Of a DNA stretch of 60,032 bases, positions 1 to 8,319 are shown in pieces (the first letter of the stretch is position 1; each line of letters begins with the position of its first letter). Origin of the DNA: Acidimicrobiaceae bacterium (GTDB lineage: Bacteria; Actinomycetota; Acidimicrobiia; Acidimicrobiales; RAAP-2); NCBI GenBank assembly GCA_003160635.1, contig PMLV01000126.1, forward strand, positions 1-60,032, written 5' to 3'. Below the pieces are notes generated by a model, which was not told the origin of the DNA, ran no database searches, and was given only the letters and a program-made list of their open reading frames with translations. A program made the position numbers and the translations under genes.

Positions 1-116
1 TGGCCGACGAGGCCTGCCTGCTCAACCGGGGTGAGGTGGTCTTCTCGGGCCCGGCCGACGACCTCCAAAGCGACGAGATCTTCGAGCGCTACTTCGGGAT
101 AGAGATCAGCGCCTGA
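1..116 (+). CDS. ABC transporter ATP-binding protein, C-terminal end (partial)
   Basis: An open frame runs from the window edge to a TGA at 114-116 and gives the last 37 residues of a protein. They follow the pattern seen after the H-loop of branched-chain amino acid type (LivF/LivG-like) ATPases: an acidic ADEA start, a strand reading LLNRGEVVFSGPADDL, then a helix ending in FERYFGIE. This is the usual tail in which a short strand with an R/N-G turn precedes the C-terminal helix. The nucleotide-binding motifs lie outside the window, so the LivF assignment rests on the tail alone. The next gene is convergent. Confidence 0.6.
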   Translation, partial: ADEACLLNRGEVVFSGPADDLQSDEIFERYFGIEISA

Positions 117-144
117 GGTCCGATGACCGGGCGAACGCTCCGGA

Positions 145-1160
145 CTAGGCGAGATGGTGGGCGGCGTGCCGGACGGCCGGCATCACCTCGGAGACAAAGA
201 GGTGTCGTGTGGCTTCTTCCGCGTCGGGGTCGAAGATGACGCCGACGGTGTGAAAATGGTCGATCCCGAGCGCGACGAGCCGCACGAGCCTCTCGACGCA
301 GTGCTCGACCGATCCCACAATGGCGAAGCGATCGATGAAGTCGTCGGGCAGCGCGTCGTCTGCCATCTTGTCGACGGTGGCGTGCCGGGTCATGTCGTAT
401 TCCTCGCGTAGCCGGCCCAGCACGGGAGTGTCGTCGCGGGGCGACGGTGCGGCGGGGTCGAGGACCTTGAAGCGCGCCAGGCTCGCCACCATGGGCCTCG
501 CCCATGCGCGCGCCTTGCCCAGATCGTCGTGGGGGATGACGATCACCTGTGCCCCCAGCTTGAGGTCTTCGGGGTCGAGCCCGGCAACCTGGCGGGCATG
601 GCGTGCCAAGGCCACAGCTTCTGCCACCCGCTCGCCTTCGGCGCCCACGCTGACGGTGACTCTTTCCGCGATCCGTGCGGCCGCGGCAATGACGTGGGGT
701 CCTGTCACGGCGACGTCGAGGGGCACCTTGGGGAGTCCTTCGGGGATCCATGCCAGGCGTGATCCCTGCGGCATGCGTCCGCCCACGGCCCGCTCCGGCG
801 CGGCGTCGAATGCGACCTCCTCACCGCGCAGCAATGCTTGGAGGACCACGAGCGCGTGTTCGAACTGGCGCACCGGGACCGGGCCGCGACCGAGGAAATG
901 GCGCCGGCCGTGACCGACAGTTCGCGCGTCAGGGTGTTCGTGACCCCGGTGCCCAGCAGCAACCGTGACGTTGACGCGGCGGCGGCGCCGAGGATCACGT
1001 AGGGGTCGCCGGCCAGTGACTGCGAGTCCATGGCCATATGGCCGTCCCAGCCCTCTTCCTCGAGTTGTCGGGCCAGTGCGGGCGGAAACGAGGAGAGGGG
1101 CCCTCCGGCCCGCCAAAACTCGAGATCAGGGCCCGGGCCCGCCGCCTCACCCCGTGGCAC
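145..1160 (-). pseudogene. LLM-class flavin/F420-dependent oxidoreductase, disrupted
   Basis: Two reading frames together make one luciferase-like TIM-barrel protein. The N-terminal part (about 1160 down to 895) contains DLEFWRAGGPL, MAMDSQSLAGDPYV and LLLGTGVTNTLTREL, typical of the first third of this family. The C-terminal part (about 890 down to 145) is in another frame and contains FEHALVVLQALLRGEEV and GIDHFHTVGVIFDPD. Family members have a GGRxxLGIGRGDS-like segment between these blocks. It is absent, so the break is a deletion of about 20-25 codons plus a frame change, not a simple 1-base slip. The GTG at 1160 is preferred over a TTG at 1184. Likely non-functional unless the sequence is misassembled. 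Confidence 0.75.
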
Positions 1161-1175
1161 GGTGGCACGGCTTTG

Positions 1176-1200
1176 TATAATCAATTAGATTACTCATCGG
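1176..1200. promoter_or_regulatory. AT-rich operator/promoter element, similar to 24721-24745
   Basis: This AT-rich island lies in the divergent gap between the disrupted oxidoreductase and the acyl-CoA dehydrogenase remnant. It starts with a perfect TATAAT (1176-1181) and contains an inverted repeat TAATC-5 nt-GATTA (1178-1192). The 25 bases match 24721-24745 at 18 positions, including the shared end TCnTCGG. Both sites lie in divergent intergenic regions, which suggests a shared regulator binding site overlapping a promoter. The function is inferred. Confidence 0.45.
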
Positions 1201-1263
1201 AATTGCGCAACATTAGCTATCAGCCGTGCTGCGAGCACGTGAGACTTGGATGCATTCTCCACC

Positions 1264-1515
1264 ATGGACTTTGCTTGGTCAGAGGAAGAGGAGCGATTCC
1301 GGGCGGAGCTAGAAGGCTTCGTTGTCGAGCATCTACCCGAAGATTGGGACCGTCCGCCGGGAAGCCTCGGCAGTTCGGTCTGGAGTCCGGCCACCGGCGC
1401 CTTCGCCCAAGCGCTGGCGCAGCATAGGTTGCTCGTTCCGAGTTGGCCGAAGGAGTACGGCGGCAACGCCGCACCGGGGCGGACGTCGACGTCATTGCCG
1501 AACGCGGGCGCGTGA
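1264..1515 (+). pseudogene. Acyl-CoA dehydrogenase, N-terminal fragment
   Basis: From the ATG at 1264 the first about 70 residues are a clear acyl-CoA dehydrogenase start: MDFAWSEEEERFRAEL, then LVPSWPKEYGG, the conserved loop that precedes the first long helix of the fold. After YGG the similarity stops and the frame ends at 1515. Full enzymes are about 380-400 residues, so more than 80% is gone. The lost part runs straight into the 3' two-thirds of an enoyl-CoA hydratase in another frame. A single deletion of the interval between two tandem genes, with its junction near 1470, would explain this. No good Shine-Dalgarno site is visible; the TATAAT at 1176 may have been its promoter. Confidence 0.7.
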
Positions 1516-2072
1516 CCCAGGGCTCGGGGCCCCTGCACACCGAGGTGTTCTGGTCGCCACGTCACGCCAATGTCCTCAAGCCGGTCATCTGTGCGGTCAA
1601 TGGAGTCTGCGCCGGAGCCGGCCTGCACTTCGTCGCAGACGCCGACATCGTCCTCGCCAGCCCTGCCGGCTCGTTCATGGACACGCATGTGAATGTGGGC
1701 ATGGTCGGCGGAGTCGAGAACACCGCGCTGGCGTATCGTCTCCCGTTGGGCAGCGTGCTGCGGATGACCCTCATGGGAAAGGACTACCGGATGCCCGCGA
1801 CGAGGGCGTACGAACTCGGTCTGGTCGACGAGGTGATCGAGCAGGACCAGTTGATGAAGTCCGCCCAGGAGATGGCGGCGGTGATCGCTGCGAACTCGCC
1901 GGCCGCGGTGCAACGATCGAAGCAAGCGATCTGGCAGTCGCGGGAAGTCGGGTATGCCCACGCCGCAGAATACGGGTGGGCGCTGGTCCGCATGCACTGG
2001 GGGCACCCTGACTTCCGCGAGGGCCCCTTGGCGTTCCGGGAGAAGAGGCCGCCGAATTGGGCCAGCACGTGA
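1443..2072 (+). pseudogene. Enoyl-CoA hydratase/isomerase, lacking its N-terminus
   Basis: The frame is open to a TGA at 2070-2072. From about 1475 it matches the crotonase fold from the middle onwards: KPVICAVNGVCAGAGLHF (oxyanion-hole loop and helix), DADIVLASPAGSFMD, GLVDEVIEQDQL, then the C-terminal helices ending in FREGPLAFREKRPPNW. The first about 75 residues of the family, including the first oxyanion-hole segment that reads like GxAFCAGADL, are missing. The sequence before 1475 belongs to a truncated acyl-CoA dehydrogenase. A translated product could start at the GTG-like codon near 1443 but would lack half the active site, so I call it a remnant. Confidence 0.7.
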
Positions 2073-2129
2073 GCCGTTCGAACCGTCCGGGGAGATCCTC
2101 CCCGCAGGTCAACAGAAAGGGTGGGGGCC

Positions 2130-3479
2130 ATGGCGATTGTACAAGAGCCGGTAGCTGAGCAATCCATCGGACGCACAGAGGCGCGCTACCGAGCGCGCAC
2201 GCCGAAGTCACGTGCCGCTTTCGAACGCAACCAGGTGGCGGTACCCGGTGGGGTTCCCGGCGGATTGGGCGTGATGCTGCCCTATCCCCTCTACATCGAA
2301 CGGGCCCAAGGCCGCCACGTATGGGATGCCGACGGTCACCGCCTGGTGGACCTGCTCAACGGCGACTGGGTCTTCCCTCTGGGTCACGGGAATCCGAAGA
2401 TCAACGCGGCGATCACCGCACAACTGCAAAAGGGGATCACGTTCTGCCAACCCGAACCCGACCTGCAGTATGCGTTGTCGCAGTTGATCCAGGAGCGGAT
2501 CCCGTCCATGGAGCGCATGCGGTTCACGACGTCGGGCACGGAAGCGACGATGATGGCCCTGCGGGTGGGCCGAGCCTTCACCGGCCGACCAAAGATCGCG
2601 AAGATCATGGGGGGCTATCACGGGACACACGACGCCTCGGTCATTGCCAACGGGCGCTACACCGATCCGACATTCGTGCCGCGGGGTCTGATTCCGGGGA
2701 CCAAGGAGAGCGTGGTCCTCTTGCCGTACAACCAGCCGGACGAGTGTGAGCGGATCATCAGGGCCGAGGCGGAAGAGCTGGGTGCCGTCATCGTCGAGCC
2801 GATGCTGGGCGGTTCGGGAATGATCCCGGCCACCAAGGAGTACCTCGAGCGCCTCCGAAGGGTGACGTCGGAATGCGGCGTGGTGTTGATCTTCGACGAA
2901 GTGGTCACCTGCACCCTTGGGCCGCACGGAGCGCAAGGCCGGATGGGTGTCATTCCCGACCTGACCACCATGGGAAAGGCGCTCGGCGGCGGCCTGCCCT
3001 TGGGGGCCTTCGGGGGGAGGTCCGACATCATGGATCTCGTCGACTCGGCTCTGTACCCCTTCGACCGCCCCGTGCGCCACGCCTCGACGGTTGGCGGAAT
3101 CCCGATCTGCCTGGCCGCGGGCGTGGCCCAGCTCGAACAGTTGACCCCCGAGGTGCATGCGCACATCGAGGCCCTGGGCGAGCAGGTGCGATCCGGTGTG
3201 GGGGCTCTGGCCACGCGGCTCGGGGTGCCCCTGCAGGCCACAGGCCTGGGCCAGTTCTTCGGGCTGCACTGGACCTCGGTGCCGGTGGTCGACATCGACA
3301 CGGCCTTCACCAGCGACTCGGACATCATCGGACGCATCGCACTCGGCCTGTGCAACGAGGGCTACCTGTGCTTCTACTTCAATGTGATGGGTGTCCTGAG
3401 CCTGCCGATGACCTCGGAGGACATCGAGGGCTTCCTGCAGGCGCTGGAGGCCACCCTCAAGGAGAACGATCTGTGTTGA
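2130..3479 (+). CDS. Class III PLP aminotransferase (glutamate-1-semialdehyde aminomutase-like)
   Basis: A 449-residue fold-type I PLP enzyme. Visible landmarks are TSGTEAT (about 135-140) for phosphate binding, GGYHGTHD (161-168), the PLP-N1 aspartate in IFDEVV (D256), and the Schiff-base lysine in TMGKALGGGLPLGAFGG (K283). Length and the GGYHG/GGGLPLGAFGG motifs resemble glutamate-1-semialdehyde 2,1-aminomutase and its catabolic relatives. No other haem biosynthesis gene is nearby, so a role in amine or amino-acid catabolism is more likely than HemL. The ATG at 2130 is chosen because AAAGG lies about 9 nt upstream; a GTG at 2121 is in frame but lacks room for a ribosome site. The 3' end overlaps the convergent hydrolase by 23 bp. 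Confidence 0.85.
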   Translation: MAIVQEPVAEQSIGRTEARYRARTPKSRAAFERNQVAVPGGVPGGLGVMLPYPLYIERAQGRHVWDADGHRLVDLLNGDWVFPLGHGNPKINAAITAQLQKGITFCQPEPDLQYALSQLIQERIPSMERMRFTTSGTEATMMALRVGRAFTGRPKIAKIMGGYHGTHDASVIANGRYTDPTFVPRGLIPGTKESVVLLPYNQPDECERIIRAEAEELGAVIVEPMLGGSGMIPATKEYLERLRRVTSECGVVLIFDEVVTCTLGPHGAQGRMGVIPDLTTMGKALGGGLPLGAFGGRSDIMDLVDSALYPFDRPVRHASTVGGIPICLAAGVAQLEQLTPEVHAHIEALGEQVRSGVGALATRLGVPLQATGLGQFFGLHWTSVPVVDIDTAFTSDSDIIGRIALGLCNEGYLCFYFNVMGVLSLPMTSEDIEGFLQALEATLKENDLC

Positions 3480-4230
3480 GGGAGCGGGAGCCGAGCGACA
3501 CCGTACGACGCACCAGATGAGCGAACGTATCCGGTTGCGCCACATGCACGAGGTGGGGCGCCCCTGCCACTTCGAACAGCTCCGCCGAGAGAAATGATGC
3601 GAGCTGCCGAGCGACGTCGTCGTAGCCGTCCCTGCCGCCGGAGCCACATCCGACCACGATCGGTGACGGCACCGAGGAGAGCGCAAAGGGCTCGCGCAGG
3701 ATCGATCGCATGTCGGCGTGAAGGGAGGCGCCCTCGGCCCGATACCCCGATCGTTGCGCCGCCGGGAGCGCCTGCCACGCCGCCTCGCCCATTGCGGCCC
3801 GCGTGTAAAGCTCACCGAGCTTGAACACATCTCCAGATTCCACCAGCCTTGCCGTGGCAGCTTGCATGCGGGTGTCCGGCCACCACGACGTCCACACGAG
3901 GGGAGGCTCCCACAGTCCCAGCGCGGGGATGAGCTCTGGGGCCTTCACGGACGCGGCCATGGCCACGATGCCGCCGAAGCTGTGCCCGACGACAGGGGTG
4001 GGTGTCCCGTCCAACATGGCGATGAGGTCGTCGGCGTGCTCGAAGATGTCGCCCGTGGGCTTGGGCGGATGACCGGCCCGTTGCCCGTATCCCCGACGGT
4101 CGTACGTCGTCACGGTGTAGCCGGTCAGTTCCCTGACCGTCGCGTTGAAACTCCGCGCGCGATCCGGCGCGCCGTGCACGAGAACGACCCGCGGTGGTGC
4201 ACCGTGCGCCCCCGGCATCTCATCGACCAT
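3457..4230 (-). CDS. Alpha/beta hydrolase
   Basis: A 257-residue alpha/beta hydrolase. The oxyanion-hole strand reads VVLVHGAPD (about 15-23), the nucleophile elbow is GHSFGG with Ser84, and the C-terminal GAPHLVHVAQPD supplies the catalytic histidine. The start at 4230 (MVDEMPGAHG) gives the normal short lead into the first strand; longer upstream starts would add a non-conserved Arg-rich extension. It is divergent from the ligase at 4272 with only a 41-bp gap, so the two probably share a control region. The substrate is not predictable; esterase or ring-fission hydrolase roles fit the setting. Confidence 0.8.
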   Translation of the reverse strand: MVDEMPGAHGAPPRVVLVHGAPDRARSFNATVRELTGYTVTTYDRRGYGQRAGHPPKPTGDIFEHADDLIAMLDGTPTPVVGHSFGGIVAMAASVKAPELIPALGLWEPPLVWTSWWPDTRMQAATARLVESGDVFKLGELYTRAAMGEAAWQALPAAQRSGYRAEGASLHADMRSILREPFALSSVPSPIVVGCGSGGRDGYDDVARQLASFLSAELFEVAGAPHLVHVAQPDTFAHLVRRTVSLGSRSLNTDRSP

Positions 4231-4271
4231 TGCAGCGCCCTCGATCTCGCGCGTCAACCTGAGGTGTTCTG

Positions 4272-5777
4272 ATGCTTGTCTCGGACATTCTACGTGACGC
4301 CGCGACGGTGAGCCCGGGTGCAGTGTGCGCGACCCTCGAGCAACGTGAATTGACATTCGGGGAGTTGGCGGTGCGGACGGGACATATGGTGCAGACCCTC
4401 CTGTCCATCGGGATCGCCAAGGGTGATCGCATTGCCTGCTGGAGCGACATCTCCCTCGACGTCCTTCCGGTCTTCGGGGCGGCGGCACAGATCGGAGCCG
4501 TCTTCGCCCCGCTGGACGGGCGGTTGGGCGCCGATGAAGTCCTCCCCCTGGCGTCCTATCTGAGGCCCCGCGCCCTCATCTCCGATCGGGGCCACGCGGC
4601 GGACGTAAGGGGCGTCGCCGTCGAGGCCGGAGCGCTTTCGGCCGTCTTCGATGTGGAGGCATCGACGCTCACCACGACCGGCCCGGGCCGCAAGGGCGCG
4701 CCGGCACCCTCGCCGCAGCCGCCCGCGGCCGGCCCCAAGGAGAGCGATCCGCACATCATCTACCTGACGAGCGGCAGCACGGGACGGCCAAAGGGGGTCG
4801 TGGTGTCCCATCGGGCCAGCTGGCTCCGCTCCTTTCCCGGCGATTGCTTCTTCACCCACGCCGGGGGCCCCGGATTGGTCTGCATGTTCCCGCAATCACA
4901 CTTCGCCGGTTGGAATTTCACGCTCGAATGCTGGCAACGCCGACGTGCCGTGCACTACGTGCGCTCGGCCGGTGCCGACGCGCTGCTCGCTGAGGTCGCA
5001 CGTCGCAAGGCCAGCCACCTCTACGGCATACCCGCCGTATGGGAGCGCATCCTCGAGACAGATGCCAGCCGGTACGACTGCAGCTCCCTGCGCCAAGTCG
5101 ACACAGGGACCTCCGCCGCGATGCCGCACCTGCTCGAGCGGGTGCAGGAGCGGTTCCCCTGGTGCGAGTTGCGTGTCTACTACGGCTCGACCGAGGGTGG
5201 CATGCACACGTCACTGGCTCCGTGGGACCTTTGGCGGAAACCGGGCAGCGTCGGAAAGGCAGTTCCGGGCTGCCGCGTGGTGCTGGCGGAGGACGGCGAG
5301 ATCCTGGTGGCGAACGAGGCAGTGATGTCGGAATACTGGGACGCGCCGCAAGAGACGGCGCAGGCGTTCGACGGGGACTTCTACCGAACGGGCGACGTGG
5401 GAACGCTCGATCCGGAGGGGTACCTCACCATCGTCGGCCGGAAACGGGAGATCATCCGGACTGGTGGTGAATCGGTGGCGCCGGTCGAGGTCGAGGCGCT
5501 CCTTCGCTCGTATCCGGGGGTGGCCGATGTCGCGGTCTTCGGTGTGCCCGATGCGCAGTGGGGCGAGGTGGTCTGTGCCGCCGTGGTGATGGGTGGCGAT
5601 CTGGCGCCACCCGGGGTGTCCCACGTCCGGTCCTTTCTGGAGGACAAGCTGGCCGCGTACAAGCACCCGCGGCGGATACTCGCGGTCGATGCCATCCCCC
5701 GCACCCCGGCCACGGGTCAGGTCAAGCGAGCGCTGCTGCGCCAAACCCTGACAGACGGAGGCACCGGTGGGGTCTGA
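4272..5777 (+). CDS. Acyl-CoA synthetase (AMP-forming)
   Basis: A 501-residue adenylate-forming enzyme that activates a carboxylic acid to its CoA thioester through an acyl-AMP. The P-loop is TSGSTGRPKG (166-175), the A5 motif YYGSTEGG is at 303-310, A7 is YRTGDVG (371-377), the hinge region is VGRKREIIRTGGE, and the C-terminal lysine is present in ATGQVKR (K485). It is a close paralogue of the ligase at 20574: both have IPAVWxRILxTDxSxYD followed by SSLRxxDTGTSA. Its 3' end overlaps the next ligase by 11 bp, indicating translational coupling. The acyl substrate is unknown. Confidence 0.88.
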   Translation: MLVSDILRDAATVSPGAVCATLEQRELTFGELAVRTGHMVQTLLSIGIAKGDRIACWSDISLDVLPVFGAAAQIGAVFAPLDGRLGADEVLPLASYLRPRALISDRGHAADVRGVAVEAGALSAVFDVEASTLTTTGPGRKGAPAPSPQPPAAGPKESDPHIIYLTSGSTGRPKGVVVSHRASWLRSFPGDCFFTHAGGPGLVCMFPQSHFAGWNFTLECWQRRRAVHYVRSAGADALLAEVARRKASHLYGIPAVWERILETDASRYDCSSLRQVDTGTSAAMPHLLERVQERFPWCELRVYYGSTEGGMHTSLAPWDLWRKPGSVGKAVPGCRVVLAEDGEILVANEAVMSEYWDAPQETAQAFDGDFYRTGDVGTLDPEGYLTIVGRKREIIRTGGESVAPVEVEALLRSYPGVADVAVFGVPDAQWGEVVCAAVVMGGDLAPPGVSHVRSFLEDKLAAYKHPRRILAVDAIPRTPATGQVKRALLRQTLTDGGTGGV

Positions 5778-7242
5778 ACTGCCGTCGTATGGTCGCAGGA
5801 TCCGCCAGTTGGCGTCCGAGAGGCCGGACGACCTCGCGCTCCTCTTCGCCGCCGAGGACGGCACCGATCGTGAGATCAGCTGGCGGGAGCTCGACGAGAG
5901 ATCCACGCAGGTGGCACGGGCGCTGGCCGGGGAGGGGCTGGGCCTGGGTGATCGGCTGGCCATCGGCCTCCGAAATTCCCCGGACCACCTGTTTGCCGCG
6001 TTCGGGGGTTGGAAGCTGGGGTCGGTCGTCGTCCCTCTGCGCTGGGACCTGCCCGAGTGGGAGCTGGCACGTGTGCGTCAGGTGCTCCAGCCGACGGTCA
6101 GTCTCGAACTGGGCGATACCCGGTTGTTCGAAGAGAGCCTCTCCTATTCGACCGAACCGCTGCCCGATGTCACGCCTCCCAAGGCGCGCGGCATCTGCAG
6201 TTCGGGCTCGACCGGGACCCCCAAGATCATCGTGGTCGAACGTCCGGGTGTGGTGAATCCGGCGACGATCTCGAACACGACGGCCATGCTGGAGTCCTAT
6301 GGCCCGATGCCGCATCCACAACTCGTGCTGGTCCCGGGGCCTCTCTACCACACGGTCGGATTTTCCGCGACGAATCACCTCCTCGCCGGGGACTCGGTGG
6401 TCCTCCTCGAGAAATTCGACGCCCGGCGCGTCGTGGACTTGATCGAGCACCGGCGCGTCCATGGCTTCACCGGCGCCACCGTGATCCTCCAACGGATGGC
6501 GCGTCTCGAGGACATCGGTGCGCGTGACCTCTCGAGTCTCCTGTGGGTCCAGCAAGGGGCGGCGTTCCTTCCGCAGTGGTTGGCCCGAACGTGGATCGAC
6601 CTCGTCGGTCCCGAGCGGTTCTTCATGAGCTACGGCATGAGCGAAGGACTCGGTCTGTGCGTCATCCGCGGCGACGAGTGGCTGGCGCACCCGGGCAGTG
6701 TGGGCAGGCCATGGGGCTCGACCTCGCTGCGCATCGTGGGGCCGGACGGGGAGAGCCTGCCCTCCGACGAAGTGGGGGAGATCTACATGAGCTCTCCCGG
6801 AGGGTCCGATTTCAGCTACCTGGGCGATGCTCCTCCGCCGCCGCGGACCGAGGACGGGTTCGGGACGGTGGGGGACCTGGGGTGGGTGGACCCCGACGGG
6901 TTCCTCTACATCGCCGACCGTCAGTCCGACATGATCATCACGGGTGGCGCCAATGTCTATCCGGCCGAGGTCGAAGCGGCACTCAGCGAACATCCGCTCG
7001 TCGGCGATGTGGTCGTCATCGGCCTGCGCGATCCCGAGTGGGGACGCCGTGTCCACGCACTCGTGGTTCCGGCCCGCCACGACTTCTCACTCCTCACGAC
7101 CGAGGACATCGTCGCCTTCGCCAAGAGCCGCTTGGCGCCCTACAAAGTGCCGAAGTCGGTGGAGTTCGTGCAGTCGATCCCACGCAGTGAAGCAACCAAG
7201 GTGAACCGGGGCGCGCTGACGATCGAACGCGAGGGAACGTGA
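5767..7242 (+). CDS. Acyl-CoA synthetase (AMP-forming), second of tandem pair
   Basis: A 491-residue adenylate-forming enzyme starting with GTG inside the end of the preceding ligase. The P-loop is SSGSTGTPK (145-153), A5 is SYGMSEGLG, A7 is GTVGDLG, the hinge reads DRQSDMIITGGANVYPAEVE, and the C-terminal lysine is in EATKVNRG (K478). It is only distantly related to the 4272 ligase and closer in style to the ligase at 36941 (both have GGxNxYPAEVE). Two dissimilar ligases in one transcript suggest two different acids or successive activation steps in one pathway. Confidence 0.86.
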   Translation: MGSELPSYGRRIRQLASERPDDLALLFAAEDGTDREISWRELDERSTQVARALAGEGLGLGDRLAIGLRNSPDHLFAAFGGWKLGSVVVPLRWDLPEWELARVRQVLQPTVSLELGDTRLFEESLSYSTEPLPDVTPPKARGICSSGSTGTPKIIVVERPGVVNPATISNTTAMLESYGPMPHPQLVLVPGPLYHTVGFSATNHLLAGDSVVLLEKFDARRVVDLIEHRRVHGFTGATVILQRMARLEDIGARDLSSLLWVQQGAAFLPQWLARTWIDLVGPERFFMSYGMSEGLGLCVIRGDEWLAHPGSVGRPWGSTSLRIVGPDGESLPSDEVGEIYMSSPGGSDFSYLGDAPPPPRTEDGFGTVGDLGWVDPDGFLYIADRQSDMIITGGANVYPAEVEAALSEHPLVGDVVVIGLRDPEWGRRVHALVVPARHDFSLLTTEDIVAFAKSRLAPYKVPKSVEFVQSIPRSEATKVNRGALTIEREGT

Positions 7243-7245
7243 GGC

Positions 7246-7662
7246 CTACTCCTCCGGGTGCCCCAGCATTGCGACGGTCCGTTCTTCGATCACCCAGTGG
7301 TCACCGTCCCGGGCGAACCGATCCCGGTACTGGCCCGCCCCGGTCAATCTGATCGTCCCGTCAGCCTGCCGGCCTACGAACAGGTAGTCGGTGCGGCCAC
7401 CGGCACCCGCGGCGTCCGTCCATACTCTCGCATTTCCGGTGAAATGGATGCACGGAGGCGTCTCGGGCCACGTCCCCTCCAGCCAGTCGAGTACGGCCTC
7501 CCGCCCCTCGTAGCTCGTCCCGTCGAACCGACCGCCCTGCATGGTGACGCGGCAGTCCTCCGCCAGCACGCCCGCCAGGCCGTCGTGATCGCGACTGTCG
7601 TACGTCTGTGAGTAGCCGACGACGCAGTCCCGAACAGACAGCGTATCCCCGAGGTCGCTCAC
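7246..7662 (-). CDS. SnoaL-like / nuclear transport factor 2 family protein
   Basis: A small cone-shaped-fold protein of about 138 residues. Core features are CVVGYSQTYDSRDHDGLAGV, the GGRFDGTSYEGREAVLDWL segment, HFTGNARVW, a strand ending GAGQYRDRF, and the final WVIEERTVAMLG. The same layout appears in the intact homologue at 17508 and the fragment at 16289. The GTG at 7662 gives the usual distance to the first helix; a TTG at 7722 would extend it by 20 residues and overlap the kinase stop. It is last in a minus-strand block. Members are ring-modifying enzymes or ligand-binding proteins; the function is not specified. Confidence 0.75.
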   Translation of the reverse strand: MSDLGDTLSVRDCVVGYSQTYDSRDHDGLAGVLAEDCRVTMQGGRFDGTSYEGREAVLDWLEGTWPETPPCIHFTGNARVWTDAAGAGGRTDYLFVGRQADGTIRLTGAGQYRDRFARDGDHWVIEERTVAMLGHPEE

Positions 7663-7718
7663 GAGGACGAGCCCTGAGCGGCGATGCCGTACCGGTCGAT
7701 CATCGGTCCCAGTGTAGG

Positions 7719-8252
7719 TCAACCGCCCGTGCCCTCAGCCATCCTCACGACGTCTTCGACCACATCTGCAAGGGCCTGGCGCGCATCGACGATGAAGGCG
7801 CCGTAGCTTTCATAGGCACTTTCGATGTTCTGATTCCACCCCAGGACCAAAGCCAATTCATGATCGGATTTCCCAAAGTCGTTATCCGTTCTCGATTCGA
7901 TCCGCCGTCGAATCGTCCCCTCATCGACGGAGAGGAGGATCACGGTATCGAAGAACTCCCACGCCTCGACTTCATTCTGCACCGCGCCACACAAAAAGAC
8001 CGGCCTCCCCTCCGCCTCCTCCGCCAGCCGTCTCACGCTCTCCACGTCGACTCTCCAGTCATGGTGCGCGAGAAAGGCCACAGAGCGGTCACCGGCGCCC
8101 GCCCGGGGGGCGATCGCACCACTCTCGCTCTCCACCCAATGTGCGAAACCATCTTCATCAGTTCCGAACGATTCGTACCCGCGATTCCGTAGCTCTCGCC
8201 GCACAGCTGACTTTCCTGAGCCGGAAATACCGGTGATCCAAATCAGTGGCAT
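7719..8252 (-). CDS. P-loop kinase-like ATPase
   Basis: A 177-residue small P-loop protein. It begins with a strand and Walker A motif, WITGISGSGKS, with Lys14. A DEDG acidic segment follows (about 32-35), then a GRPVFLCGAV strand and a lid-like stretch with IRRRIESR. This is the architecture of small-molecule or nucleotide kinases such as shikimate/gluconate-kinase-like proteins; the substrate is unknown. It lies between the M24 protein (68 bp upstream) and the SnoaL protein downstream, so it is probably cotranscribed with them. It is unusual as a kinase in an otherwise CoA/oxidation neighbourhood. Confidence 0.7.
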   Translation of the reverse strand: MPLIWITGISGSGKSAVRRELRNRGYESFGTDEDGFAHWVESESGAIAPRAGAGDRSVAFLAHHDWRVDVESVRRLAEEAEGRPVFLCGAVQNEVEAWEFFDTVILLSVDEGTIRRRIESRTDNDFGKSDHELALVLGWNQNIESAYESYGAFIVDARQALADVVEDVVRMAEGTGG

Positions 8253-8319
8253 GTCGATCCCCGCCGAGCGTACTCACGGGCTTCCCTCGTTCGGCTGGGG
8301 TGGCCGACGCGCCGCCGCC

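Noticed and set aside
2208-3830. A 540-codon minus-strand frame opposite the aminotransferase
   Set aside because: It lacks any recognised motif and its opposite-strand gene is complete.
7663-7722. TTG start at 7722 for the SnoaL-like gene
   Set aside because: The extra 20 residues do not fit the family, and no ribosome site is placed before it.
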